Source: Buchnera aphidicola (Lipaphis pseudobrassicae)
Lineage (GTDB): Bacteria; Pseudomonadota; Gammaproteobacteria; Enterobacterales; Enterobacteriaceae
Assembly (NCBI RefSeq): GCF_005081185.1
Contig: NZ_CP034870.1
Span: 223,884-245,144 of the forward strand
Direction of reading: 5' to 3'
Length of the DNA: 21,261 bases
Within the stretch, counting starts at the first letter, position 1; every line of letters starts with the position of its first letter. Positions 8,605 through 17,414 of the stretch are shown here, piece after piece. Under the pieces are notes generated by a model. It did not search any database. It was not told the DNA's origin and was given only the letters and a program-made list of their open reading frames with translations. The position numbers were made by a program, and so were the translations under genes.

Positions 8605-8636
8605 TGCGCCAATAAATATTTTTTGTTATTGGCACA
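8605..8636 (-). promoter_or_regulatory. RNA hairpin after ftsZ
   Basis: TTATTGGCACA at 8626-8636 faces TGCGCCAATAA at 8605-8615 (+ strand letters). In RNA of the ftsZ strand the two arms form an 11-bp stem with one U-G wobble and a 10-nt loop. In RNA of the opposite strand the wobble becomes a C-A mismatch, leaving an inner stem of 8 bp. It begins about 78 bases after the ftsZ stop. No U run follows, so it is not a typical intrinsic terminator; it could mark a 3' end, an RNase barrier or a weak terminator. It is one of the few G/C-containing stretches in the 190-nt gap; the rest of 8524-8713 is plain A/T sequence. Confidence 0.5.
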
Positions 8637-8713
8637 AGTTATTAAGATAAAGATATCATTAATCAATATTTAATTTATTTTTTTAAAAAGTATATTTTAA
8701 TTATATAAATAAG

Positions 8714-9871
8714 TTAATCTGATTTCTTACGAAGAAAAGATGGAATGTCTAAATATTCTAGTTCTTTATTTGTTTTGTTTTCTGAATCAATTTTTTCTGT
8801 TTTTACTATTTTTTTTTCTATTTTTTTTGGAGAAATATTTAAATATTGATATCGATAATCCATTAATAATTCTCTAGAAGATTTATTTTTTATTTGATTA
8901 ACATCTGAATGTTTTTCCATTCCAATACCTGTAGCAACAACTGTAACCCGAAGTGTGTCATTCATATCAGGATCTAGAGAAGTTCCTATAACTACTGTAG
9001 CATTATCAGAAGAAAAAGATCTAATAGTATTTCCTACCGTTTCAAATTCATCTAATTTCAAATCAAAACCAGCAGTAATATTTACTAATACACCACGTGC
9101 TCCAGATAGATCTATATCTTCTAATAAAGGACTAGATATAGCTATTTCAGCCGCTTCTTCTGCACGGTTGTCTCCTGAGGATATTCCAGTTCCCATCATT
9201 GCATATCCCATTTCTAGCATGACAGTACGTACATCAGCAAAGTCTACATTCATTAAACCAGGTCTTGTAATTAGTTCAGCAATACCTTGAACTGCTCCTT
9301 TTAAAACATTGTTAGCTGCACTAAATGCATCAAGCAAAGAAATCCCTCGGTTTAAGACTTTGAGTAACTTATCATTTGGAATGGTGATTAAAGAATCAAC
9401 ATGTTTTGACAATTCAATAATACCTTGATCTGCAACGATCATTCTTTTTTTACCTTCAAAATTAAAAGGTTTTGTTACTACAGCAACAGTTAAAATACCT
9501 AATTCTTTTGCAATTTCTGCTACTACTGGAGCTGCACCAGTACCAGTTCCTCCTCCCATTCCTGCGGCTATGAAAACCATATCAGCACCGTCTAAAGCAG
9601 ATTTTAATGATTCTTTATCTTCTTCAGCTGAAGTACGTCCAATTTCTGGATTAGCTCCTGCACCTAATCCTTTAGTTATATTATTTCCGATTTGTATAGT
9701 TTGTTCTACTTCTATTTTTTTTAACGCTTGTGCATCAGTATTGATTGCAAAAAATTGAACTCCTTGAATACACTCTTTAATCATATGCTCGACTGCATTT
9801 CCACCACCACCTCCAACACCAATTACTTTAATTATTGCGTTGTTGTTGCTTAACTCTAAAGGTTCAAACAT
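8714..9871 (-). CDS. ftsZ: Cell division GTPase FtsZ
   Basis: Tubulin homologue that polymerises with GTP into the division ring. It is 385 aa against 383 in E. coli and almost co-linear. N-terminal MFEPLELSN is followed by the glycine-rich [10 protein letters not shown], the tubulin signature GGGTGTG at residues 106-112, [10 protein letters not shown], and the T7 catalytic loop NVDFADV near 208-214. The C-terminal linker (about 320-370) is Lys/Asn rich and diverged, but the end peptide [14 protein letters not shown], the docking site for FtsA and other partners, is kept. It lies 58 nt after ftsA. The neighbour lpxC that follows ftsZ in E. coli is absent here. Its base composition is slightly less A/T rich than its neighbours, as expected for a highly constrained protein. 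Confidence 0.99.
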   Translation of the reverse strand: MFEPLELSNNNAIIKVIGVGGGGGNAVEHMIKECIQGVQFFAINTDAQALKKIEVEQTIQIGNNITKGLGAGANPEIGRTSAEEDKESLKSALDGADMVFIAAGMGGGTGTGAAPVVAEIAKELGILTVAVVTKPFNFEGKKRMIVADQGIIELSKHVDSLITIPNDKLLKVLNRGISLLDAFSAANNVLKGAVQGIAELITRPGLMNVDFADVRTVMLEMGYAMMGTGISSGDNRAEEAAEIAISSPLLEDIDLSGARGVLVNITAGFDLKLDEFETVGNTIRSFSSDNATVVIGTSLDPDMNDTLRVTVVATGIGMEKHSDVNQIKNKSSRELLMDYRYQYLNISPKKIEKKIVKTEKIDSENKTNKELEYLDIPSFLRKKSD

Positions 9872-9929
9872 AATTTATTTCCATTATCTATCTTTATTTT
9901 TATAAAGTTTTAAGTATAGTTGATTGTTT

Positions 9930-11186
9930 TTAAAATTCTTTTTTAAACCAATTATTAATTTGTTTAAACCATTTTTCAAAAAAAGAAAATTCTTTTTTTT
10001 TCTTTTCAGTATTTTTATAAAATTCTTTTCCATAATGTAGTAACCCTACTACTGTCGAGTAGCTTGGTTCATTTATATTTTCTGCTAATCCTAATGTATT
10101 TAATGGTTTAGCAATTCGTATTTTTTTATGAAATATTTTTTCCGAACAATTATTTAAAAAAGCAATATTTGATCCACCTCCAGTAAGCACTATACCACTT
10201 GATAATTGATATTTTTCACCTTTTTTATGTAGTTTTTTTTGTACATTTAAAATATTTTTTTTAACTAAATTTAATAATTCAATGTATCTTGATTCAATAA
10301 CTTCTATTAATGCATCTTGTTGTAAAATTTCTTGAAAGTTACCATTAATATTTGAACAATCAATGTTTTTTGATGATCCTAAAGGTGGTTTTATAGCTGA
10401 TCCATATTGAATTTTCATATTTTCTGCATCAGTATAAGAAGTATTAAAAGCATATGAAATATCACTAGTTACAATATTTCCTGCATATGGAATAACTTGA
10501 CTATGTTTTATAGAACCATCAATATAAATAGTAAAATCAATTGTCCCTCCACCTATATCGATCATACATACACCTAGTTTTTTTTCATCTTCAGTTAAAA
10601 CAGATTTACTTGAAGCAAGACCTGAAAAAATTACTTGATCAACTTTTAAATCACATCGTTCTACCGCTTTAACAATATTTCTAGACATATTTTGATCACA
10701 AGTGATTAAATGTACTTTTACTTGCATTCGTACACCAGATAATCCAATGGGATTTTTTATTCCAGATTGTTGATCAATTAAATATTCTTGAGGAATTATA
10801 TGTAATATATGATGTTCATTAGGAATTTGTACGGATTTTGCTGTATGTATCACATTTTCTAAATCTTCTTTTGTTACTTCGTCTTCAGAAATAGGTACTA
10901 TACCTATTTCATTTTGACAATTGATATATTTATTAGATAAAGAAAGATATACAGAAGTAATATGACAATCTGCCATTATTTCAGCTTTATTAACGGATTC
11001 TCGTATGCATGTAACAATTGTATCTAAATTATTCACTCTTCCTTTATCAATTCCTTGAGATAAACATATTCCATATCCAATTACTTTGATTGTATTATCT
11101 ACTAATATTTCTCCAACCAAAGTGACTACTTTAGTAGTACCAATTTCTAATCCGACTACTAATTTTCTGTCTTTTGATATAATCAT
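9930..11186 (-). CDS. ftsA: Cell division protein FtsA
   Basis: Actin-like ATPase that tethers FtsZ filaments to the inner membrane and recruits later division proteins. It is 418 aa against 420 in E. coli, alignable without gaps to about residue 300. Phosphate-1 region VGLEIGTTKV (11-20), phosphate-2 MIDIGGGTIDF (about 208-218) and adenosine motif GIVLTGGGSNI are present. The C-terminus WFKQINNWFKKEF is the amphipathic membrane-targeting helix. Compared with E. coli as I remember it, it carries Arg50 for Gly, Gln139 for Tyr and Glu286 for Arg, positions known from E. coli mutants that bypass ZipA. The start is ATG; an AGG lies about 12 bases upstream. ddlB is upstream after a 235-nt gap where ftsQ would be expected. 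Confidence 0.98.
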   Translation of the reverse strand: MIISKDRKLVVGLEIGTTKVVTLVGEILVDNTIKVIGYGICLSQGIDKGRVNNLDTIVTCIRESVNKAEIMADCHITSVYLSLSNKYINCQNEIGIVPISEDEVTKEDLENVIHTAKSVQIPNEHHILHIIPQEYLIDQQSGIKNPIGLSGVRMQVKVHLITCDQNMSRNIVKAVERCDLKVDQVIFSGLASSKSVLTEDEKKLGVCMIDIGGGTIDFTIYIDGSIKHSQVIPYAGNIVTSDISYAFNTSYTDAENMKIQYGSAIKPPLGSSKNIDCSNINGNFQEILQQDALIEVIESRYIELLNLVKKNILNVQKKLHKKGEKYQLSSGIVLTGGGSNIAFLNNCSEKIFHKKIRIAKPLNTLGLAENINEPSYSTVVGLLHYGKEFYKNTEKKKKEFSFFEKWFKQINNWFKKEF

Positions 11187-11421
11187 TATTCTTTGGCCTG
11201 TACTATATTTCTTTAATTATTACTTTTTTTGAGTCAAATTTAATTTTTCTATTTTATTATATTTATGTTATAATATTTTTTTAGGTTATAATTTTTTAAA
11301 AATTTATATAAATATTTCTTTATTTTTTTATACTTTATGTAAATAGTATAATTATTTTTATGAACATTTTAAAAAATATAATGATAACTATATAAAAAAT
11401 GTTTTTAGTGTTTCTTGCTTG
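11187..11421 (-). other. Gene-free gap where ftsQ is expected
   Basis: In E. coli ftsQ (about 276 codons) lies between ddlB and ftsA. Here there are only 235 nt of very A/T-rich sequence with stops in all frames and no stretch that I can match to FtsQ. A TTGACT on the - strand (11232-11237) resembles a -35 box but has no well-spaced -10; several TATAAT-like hexamers occur, which is expected by chance at this composition. It is most likely the eroded site of ftsQ, which may now serve as a leader for ftsA-ftsZ. Confidence 0.5.
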
Positions 11422-12345
11422 TTAAAAATTTTTATTATTTATATTTAAAATTAGTAAAACTAATTTATCAAATGATATTCCAGCTTCTTTTGCTGCGATC
11501 GGAACTAAACTACGATTAGTCATACCTGGTATAGTATTTACTTCTAATAACCAGAATTTATTTTCGTGATCTAATATCACATCAATTCTTCCGCATCCTT
11601 TACAACCTAATATATTCCATGCTGAAATTGCTATTTCATTTAGTTTTTTTTCTTGTTTTATATTTAATTTACTAGGACATAAATATTCTGTAGAACTAGA
11701 TTTATATTTAGCATTATAGTCATAGAAACTATTTCTTGTAGAAATATTAATGATAGGCAATGTTTTTTGGTTTAAAATAGAAACTGTATATTCCTTACCT
11801 ATGATAAATTGTTCAATTAAAATGTCATCATTATAATTGGCAGCGAGATTAATGCCTTTACTAAGTTCTTTTGCAGAAGATACTAATGTAATTCCTATGC
11901 TAGATCCTTGATTATTTGGTTTTACTAAAACAGGAAATTTTAATTTTAATATTTGTTTTATTGCATAAGTATTTAATGGTATGGCATTTTTTTTAATATA
12001 CACATCTGGTATGATCGGTAAATTATGAGATTTCCACAATAATTTAGTTCTGAATTTATCTATAGATATTGCAGAAGCCATTATACCACTTCCTGTGTAA
12101 GGAATTTTCAAATATTCAAGAACTCCTTGAATACTACCATCTTCTCCTCCTTTACCATGTAATGCTATATATACTTTATCAAATTTTTCTTTTTTTAAAT
12201 CAGTAATAGAATAGTTATATGTGTCAATTGCATGTACATTAAAACCAGATTTTAATAAACTCTGAACTATATAGTTTCCTGACCGTATTGAAATTTCTCT
12301 TTCAGAAGATGTTCCACCTAATAAAACCGCTATTTTTTTTTTCAT
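11422..12345 (-). CDS. ddlB: D-alanine--D-alanine ligase
   Basis: ATP-grasp enzyme that makes the D-Ala-D-Ala dipeptide which MurF adds to the peptidoglycan precursor. It is 307 aa against 306 for E. coli DdlB. LLGGTSSEREIS (Glu15), ALHGKGGEDG (His63), VKPNNQGSSIGI (141-152), GKEYTVS and the C-terminal LLEVNTIPGMT with its Mg-binding Glu and Asn are all present. The start ATG has AGGAA about 5 bases before it. The coding sequence opens with an A10 run (12333-12342) directly after ATG, in frame (Lys-Lys-Lys), a potential slip site that has not caused a frameshift. It lies 20 nt after murC. Only one Ddl is seen in the window. Confidence 0.97.
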   Translation of the reverse strand: MKKKIAVLLGGTSSEREISIRSGNYIVQSLLKSGFNVHAIDTYNYSITDLKKEKFDKVYIALHGKGGEDGSIQGVLEYLKIPYTGSGIMASAISIDKFRTKLLWKSHNLPIIPDVYIKKNAIPLNTYAIKQILKLKFPVLVKPNNQGSSIGITLVSSAKELSKGINLAANYNDDILIEQFIIGKEYTVSILNQKTLPIINISTRNSFYDYNAKYKSSSTEYLCPSKLNIKQEKKLNEIAISAWNILGCKGCGRIDVILDHENKFWLLEVNTIPGMTNRSLVPIAAKEAGISFDKLVLLILNINNKNF

Positions 12346-12365
12346 GTATTCCTTTTTTTATTTTT

Positions 12366-13796
12366 TTAAATGAATATTTCTTTTATGATTTTATTGATAT
12401 TTCCTGCTCCTTGTATTAAAACAATATCGTTTCCTTTAAGCTTAGAAATAAGTGTATTTAATATAAATTTATGATTAGAAATGAAAGTTATATCAGTTTT
12501 TTTATTTTTTTTTATATCTTTATAAAGTGAATAGCTATCTGCTCCAGATATAAATTTTTCATTAGCAGAATATACATTTAGCATTAAAAGCGTATCGACT
12601 GTTGATAAAACTTTAACAAATTCATAATATAAATTATATGTTCTTGTATACCTATGTGGTTGAAATATCATTATTAAGTTTTTTTTAGGCCAACTAATTT
12701 TTATTGTTTGAATAGTTTCAGATAATTCTGTAGGATGATGTCCATAGTCATCTATCAACATAACACTATTGTTTTTGTTCTTTTTGTTTTTAATTGAAAA
12801 ACATCCAATATATTCAAATCTTCTAGAAGTACCTTGAAAGTATTTTAGTGCTGTAATTATATCATTTTTTTTTAATCCTTGATTTATAGAAAACGAAACA
12901 GCAGCTGCAGCATTGAGAGCATTATGCTTTCCTGGCATATTTAACGTGATATTTAATTTCATTTTGTTTTTTACAATTAATGTAAAATATCCTAGAAAAT
13001 AATGTTGTTGATAATTAACAATACGAACATCTGCATTTTTATCAAATCCATACGTTATAATTCTACATTTGATTTTAGAACAAATATTAGAAATAGGAAA
13101 ATTATCTATACATATTATAGCTGTTCCGTAGCAAGGTATTTTTTTTAAAAATTTTAAAAATGTTTCTGTTAACATTTTAAAATCATCATAGTAATCCATA
13201 TGGTCCCTTTCAATATTTGTAACAATAATTATAGATGGATTTAGATATAAAAATGAAGCATCACTTTCATCAGCTTCTACAATTAAGTACTCAGAATCAC
13301 CTAATTTTGCATGAGAATTAATAGATTTTATTAAACCTCCATTAATACAAGTTAAATTCATTCTACTTTTAACGCATATTTCTAAAATCATAGACGTAGT
13401 AGTAGTTTTACCATGTGTTCCAGCAATTGCTACTCCAGTTTTAAATTTCATTAATATTTGAAGCATTTCTGCTCTTAACAATATAGGAATATTATCTTTT
13501 TTTGCTGTAATTATTTCTTTATTGTCTAATTTAATAGCACTAGATTTAATAATCAGATCAGTATTTTTAACGTTTTTTTCAGAATGTTGAAAATATATTT
13601 TGGCTCCTAATTTAATTAGTTGTTTTGTCATTGTATTTTCTAATAAATCAGATCCACTGATTTTATAACCTAATTTTAATAAAATTAAAGCAAGGCCTCC
13701 CATTCCTGATCCACCAATACCAATAAAATGAATATTTTTTATTTTTTTTATATCATCAATAAAAAAATTAATATTTTTAATTTCTTTAATGTTCAT
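12366..13796 (-). CDS. murC: UDP-N-acetylmuramate--L-alanine ligase
   Basis: Adds L-alanine to UDP-MurNAc, the first of the four Mur ligase steps. It is 476 aa against 491 in E. coli, with the difference mainly at the C-terminus. The N-terminal UDP-binding fold has [12 protein letters not shown] (23-34). The central ATPase domain has the P-loop GTHGKTTTT (126-134), [10 protein letters not shown] and [23 protein letters not shown] and the C-terminal domain with [11 protein letters not shown] and FQPHRYTRT follow. The ATG start is not preceded by a clear ribosome binding site. It lies 52 nt after murG and 20 nt before ddlB. It appears intact and active. Confidence 0.98.
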   Translation of the reverse strand: MNIKEIKNINFFIDDIKKIKNIHFIGIGGSGMGGLALILLKLGYKISGSDLLENTMTKQLIKLGAKIYFQHSEKNVKNTDLIIKSSAIKLDNKEIITAKKDNIPILLRAEMLQILMKFKTGVAIAGTHGKTTTTSMILEICVKSRMNLTCINGGLIKSINSHAKLGDSEYLIVEADESDASFLYLNPSIIIVTNIERDHMDYYDDFKMLTETFLKFLKKIPCYGTAIICIDNFPISNICSKIKCRIITYGFDKNADVRIVNYQQHYFLGYFTLIVKNKMKLNITLNMPGKHNALNAAAAVSFSINQGLKKNDIITALKYFQGTSRRFEYIGCFSIKNKKNKNNSVMLIDDYGHHPTELSETIQTIKISWPKKNLIMIFQPHRYTRTYNLYYEFVKVLSTVDTLLMLNVYSANEKFISGADSYSLYKDIKKNKKTDITFISNHKFILNTLISKLKGNDIVLIQGAGNINKIIKEIFI

Positions 13797-13848
13797 ACTT
13801 TTATCTTTTAATTTTTAATTGTTAAAGTATCTCTTAGAAACATAATTT

Positions 13849-14913
13849 TTATATTTTATTAGATGTATCATCAATAATTTTAAAAATTTTTGACATTGAA
13901 TCACGTATACCTAAAGAGTAAGCTTTTTTTGCCATAATAAGAAGTTTTTCTCTATTTAATTTTCTAAGTGTATTAATTATTAAGTGATTATTCACAAATG
14001 ATTGATCAATGATTTTTGCAGCTCCAATTTTTTTTAAGTCTTGTGCATTTAAATGCTGTTGTTTATCTTTATGTGGATAAGGTATAAAAATAGCACCTAA
14101 TCCTACTACAGATATTTCGCTTACAGTCAAAGCTCCAGAACGACAAACAATTATATCAGCCCATTTATATGCAGATGCTATATTATTTATAAAATTAGTC
14201 ACAATATTTGATTTTAGTTCTAGTTTTTTATATTTTTTTTTAGTTTGTTCTAATTCATGATCACCTACTTGATGCCAAACAATAATTTTTTCTTTTAATA
14301 CGAATGCAACTTCTGGAAAAATATTGTTTAGTATTGAAGCACCTTGACTTCCTCCTACTACTAATACCCTTAAAGGTCCTTTTCGATTTTTAAAACGATC
14401 TTCAGGAGGAAGAACATTTATGATACTTTGACTTACTGGATTACCTACTATTTCAGCATTAATTAAAGCTCCTGATGAAGCTTGCATGTTTTTTGTAGAT
14501 ATTTTAGATAACCACTTATTAGTAATCCCAGCAATTTTATTTTGTTCATGTAAAATAAATGGAATTTTAGAATACCAAGCAGCCATCCCACCGGGACCAG
14601 AAACGTATCCACCCATTCCTAACATAATATCTGGAGACCAATCTTTGATAATTTTTTTTACTCGATAAAAAGCATTGAATATATATATCGGTGAACAAAT
14701 TAAGTTTTTTAAACTAGCATTACGCAATCCTTTGATTTTAATAAAATGAATTTTAATACCATTTTGTGGAACAATTTGAGATTCAATGTTATTTTTTGTT
14801 CCTATCCAATTTACTTCCCATCCTTTTTTAACTAAATATTTTGCTATCGTTAATCCTGGAAAGACATGACCACCACTTCCACCTGCCATTATAATTATTC
14901 TTTTAGAAATCAT
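13849..14913 (-). CDS. murG: Lipid II-forming GlcNAc transferase MurG
   Basis: Transfers GlcNAc from UDP-GlcNAc to lipid I on the cytoplasmic face of the inner membrane, making lipid II. It is 354 aa against 355 in E. coli; GT-B fold. Acceptor-side glycine loops MAGGSGGHVFPG (9-20) and LGMGGYVSGPGG, the hinge motif LHEQN, donor-side VVGGSQGA and the UDP-GlcNAc-binding ADIIVCRSGALTVSE are all present. The start ATG directly follows the ftsW stop (TGA then ATG), and its ribosome binding site AGAGGA (14920-14925) is inside the ftsW 3' end, so translation is probably coupled. Confidence 0.98.
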   Translation of the reverse strand: MISKRIIIMAGGSGGHVFPGLTIAKYLVKKGWEVNWIGTKNNIESQIVPQNGIKIHFIKIKGLRNASLKNLICSPIYIFNAFYRVKKIIKDWSPDIMLGMGGYVSGPGGMAAWYSKIPFILHEQNKIAGITNKWLSKISTKNMQASSGALINAEIVGNPVSQSIINVLPPEDRFKNRKGPLRVLVVGGSQGASILNNIFPEVAFVLKEKIIVWHQVGDHELEQTKKKYKKLELKSNIVTNFINNIASAYKWADIIVCRSGALTVSEISVVGLGAIFIPYPHKDKQQHLNAQDLKKIGAAKIIDQSFVNNHLIINTLRKLNREKLLIMAKKAYSLGIRDSMSKIFKIIDDTSNKI

Positions 14914-16050
14914 TCAGTTTCCTCTGGGAAAAGCTTGTGCCATTCTTAATTTTGTTTCAAAATCAATTCTTAAGAGAAAAAAAATAGCTATTGAATTAAT
15001 AATTAAACTTGATCCACCATAACTAATTAGTGGTAAAGTTAGCCCTTTAGTAGGCAAAATTCCAGTAACTGCACCAACATTGATTAATGTTTGAAATCCA
15101 ATCCAAATACCAATAGAGCATGCTAAAAATCCAGAAAAAATTTGTTTTTTTTCTATGGCTTTTTTTCCAATATACATTGCTCGGAAAGAAATACCAAAAA
15201 TCATCAAAAGTACAGACACTGATCCTATATAACCTAATTCTTCACCTATAATAGAAAATATAAAATCACTATGTGCATCAGGTAAATAATCTAGTTTTTG
15301 TATTGAATTTCCAAGACCTTGACCAAAAAAATTACCACGTCCTAATGCCATTAAAGATTGTGTCAATTGATAACCATTTCCAAATGGATCTTCCCAAGGA
15401 TTCCAGAAAGATAATATTCTTTTTATACGATAAGGTTCTATTATTATTAATAAAATAATTGTTATTATGCTAATAAATATAATTACTAAAAATTGTCCTA
15501 TTTTAGCACCAGAAAGAAATAAAATAGATAAACTAGTAAAAAAAATAACGATTACGCTTCCTAGATCAGGTTCTGCTAATAATAAAATAGACTGTATTAT
15601 AACAATACTCATGGGTTTAAAAAATCCCCAAAAATTATTACGTACTTCTTTATGTTTACGTGATAAATAACTAGATATGTAACAAAAAGATGAAATTTTA
15701 GATATTTCTGAAGGTTGTATATGTAATAATCCTATATTTATCCATCTAGAAGATCCATGTACTGAATGGCCTATTAATAAAACAGATATAAGCAATATAA
15801 TTGATATTATTAGTATAATTTTACTTTTTTTTTTCCAATAAATAATAGGAATTCGTAAGAAAAAAAAAGATAAAAAAAATATTAAGAAAAAATAAAATAT
15901 TTCTCTTTTTACGAAAAAAAATGGATCTTTATACAGACTTTGACCTATAGGAATAGATGTGGAAATGACCATTATTAATCCAATTGCAGATATACTTAAA
16001 CTCAACCAAACTAATACACGATCATATAATATGACACATGAATTTTTCAT
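14914..16050 (-). CDS. ftsW: Septal SEDS glycosyltransferase FtsW
   Basis: SEDS-family membrane protein that polymerises lipid II into septal glycan with its partner transpeptidase FtsI. It is 378 aa against 414 in E. coli. It starts at the equivalent of about residue 40 ([16 protein letters not shown]), so the cytoplasmic N-terminal tail of E. coli FtsW is missing; an ATG in the right place supports this start. About ten hydrophobic segments are visible. Conserved SEDS elements include [24 protein letters not shown] with the key Asp in the extracellular loop, [22 protein letters not shown] and [10 protein letters not shown]. An A10 run at 15825-15834 is in frame. It lies 38 nt after murD and abuts murG. 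Confidence 0.98.
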   Translation of the reverse strand: MKNSCVILYDRVLVWLSLSISAIGLIMVISTSIPIGQSLYKDPFFFVKREIFYFFLIFFLSFFFLRIPIIYWKKKSKIILIISIILLISVLLIGHSVHGSSRWINIGLLHIQPSEISKISSFCYISSYLSRKHKEVRNNFWGFFKPMSIVIIQSILLLAEPDLGSVIVIFFTSLSILFLSGAKIGQFLVIIFISIITIILLIIIEPYRIKRILSFWNPWEDPFGNGYQLTQSLMALGRGNFFGQGLGNSIQKLDYLPDAHSDFIFSIIGEELGYIGSVSVLLMIFGISFRAMYIGKKAIEKKQIFSGFLACSIGIWIGFQTLINVGAVTGILPTKGLTLPLISYGGSSLIINSIAIFFLLRIDFETKLRMAQAFPRGN

Positions 16051-16088
16051 ACTGTTTTTTCTATATTTTTAAATTTTTGTCAAATATA

Positions 16089-17414
16089 TTAAGAAATTAT
16101 TTCTTTTGTAATTTTTGTAAAAAGATCACCTCTCTCTTCAAAACTAGAAAATTGATCTAAACTGCTGCATCCAGGAGATAAAAGCACTGTATCACCTGAT
16201 ACAACTTCTTTTTTAATTAATTGCATTGCTTGTGTTAAGGTGTTAACGTAGATAGATTTTTTTTTACATATTTTTGAAAGATATTCACCATCTTTTCCAA
16301 AACAGTAAATTTTTATTTTTAGTTTTTCAAAATTATTTTTCAATATGCTAAAATTTGCAGATTTTCTATCTCCACCTAATAGTAATCGTATTGTTCCTGT
16401 AATGTTTAAAGAATTTAAAGCTACTTGAGTACTGTTTACATTAGTAGATTTAGAATCATTGATCCACTCTATTCCTTTTGCTTTATGTATTACTTGAAAC
16501 CGATGTGGTAAACTTGAAAAATTTTTAATTACATCTATTACACAATTTCTGGGAAATTTCATCATATCAGAGATAGCTAAAGCAACTAATGCGTTTTCAT
16601 AATTGTGATAACCATATAATGATGTTTTTTTTAACTCAAATATTTTTTTGTTATTATGACATAATATAGCATTTTTTTTATTGCAATAAACTTGATAATC
16701 GCTTTTTTTTCCGCCAAAAGTAATCCATTTTTTAAAGTTTTTATTATAAATATTACTTTTTACTTGATGTTTTACATGTATAATACAAATTTCTGCTTTT
16801 TCATAAATAGATAATTTAGTTTCTTGATATTGTTTGAATCCTTTTGGATATCTATTGATATGATCTTCACTAATATTAAGTACTACAGCTATTTTTGATT
16901 TTAACATAAATATATTTTCTAGTTGAAAACTAGATAATTCCAATATATATAAGTCTGCTTTTTCATCAAGCATTTCTAAAGCAGGAATACCGATATTACC
17001 ACCTAACAGTGCTTTATAACCTGATTTTTTTGCAATTTTTTCAACCATCTTAGATACGGTACTTTTTCCATTAGTTCCTGTAATTGAAATGATAGGGATA
17101 TTTGTTTCTCTAGAAAATAATTCTATATCACTAATAATTTCAATTCCTAAAGAACGTGCATGAACTAAAATAGGTATGAAGGAAGAAATTCCTGGACTTA
17201 TAATAATTAAGTCTGATTCTAAAATCCATTTATGATTTAATGTTCCTAGACGATATTCAATATTTTTAGGTATTTTTTCTAAAAGAACAGGATGTTTAGA
17301 TTCATCAATAATTTTTGGCTTTACACCTTGTTTTAAAAAAAAATTAATACATGATATTCCTGTTAATCCCATTCCTAAGATTAATATTTTTTTATTAGAG
17401 TAATTATAGATCAT
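16089..17414 (-). CDS. murD: UDP-N-acetylmuramoyl-L-alanine--D-glutamate ligase
   Basis: Adds D-glutamate to UDP-MurNAc-L-Ala. I choose the ATG at 17412-17414, whose A is shared with the TGA stop of mraY (TGATG), a classic coupling overlap. Two TTG codons just upstream are in frame but less likely. The product is 441 aa against 438 in E. coli. It has the N-terminal LILGMGLTGISC fold, P-loop GTNGKST (113-119), LELSSFQLE, NISEDHINRYP with the metal-binding acidic/His group, YENALVALAI and the C-terminal NDSKSTN and LLLGGDRK, ending in LLSPGCSSLDQFSSFEERG. All key motifs are present. ftsW follows after 38 nt. Confidence 0.97.
   Translation of the reverse strand: MIYNYSNKKILILGMGLTGISCINFFLKQGVKPKIIDESKHPVLLEKIPKNIEYRLGTLNHKWILESDLIIISPGISSFIPILVHARSLGIEIISDIELFSRETNIPIISITGTNGKSTVSKMVEKIAKKSGYKALLGGNIGIPALEMLDEKADLYILELSSFQLENIFMLKSKIAVVLNISEDHINRYPKGFKQYQETKLSIYEKAEICIIHVKHQVKSNIYNKNFKKWITFGGKKSDYQVYCNKKNAILCHNNKKIFELKKTSLYGYHNYENALVALAISDMMKFPRNCVIDVIKNFSSLPHRFQVIHKAKGIEWINDSKSTNVNSTQVALNSLNITGTIRLLLGGDRKSANFSILKNNFEKLKIKIYCFGKDGEYLSKICKKKSIYVNTLTQAMQLIKKEVVSGDTVLLSPGCSSLDQFSSFEERGDLFTKITKEIIS

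Noticed and set aside
7942..9758. Open frames antisense to mtn and ftsZ (79, 111 and 62 codons)
   Set aside because: Antisense shadows of conserved genes with no recognisable domains or ribosome binding sites.
12333..12342. A10 run at the start of ddlB as a second frameshift
   Set aside because: The ddlB frame is continuous through it (Met-Lys-Lys-Lys-Ile); the same holds for A10 runs in ftsW (15825-15834) and murE (21123-21132).
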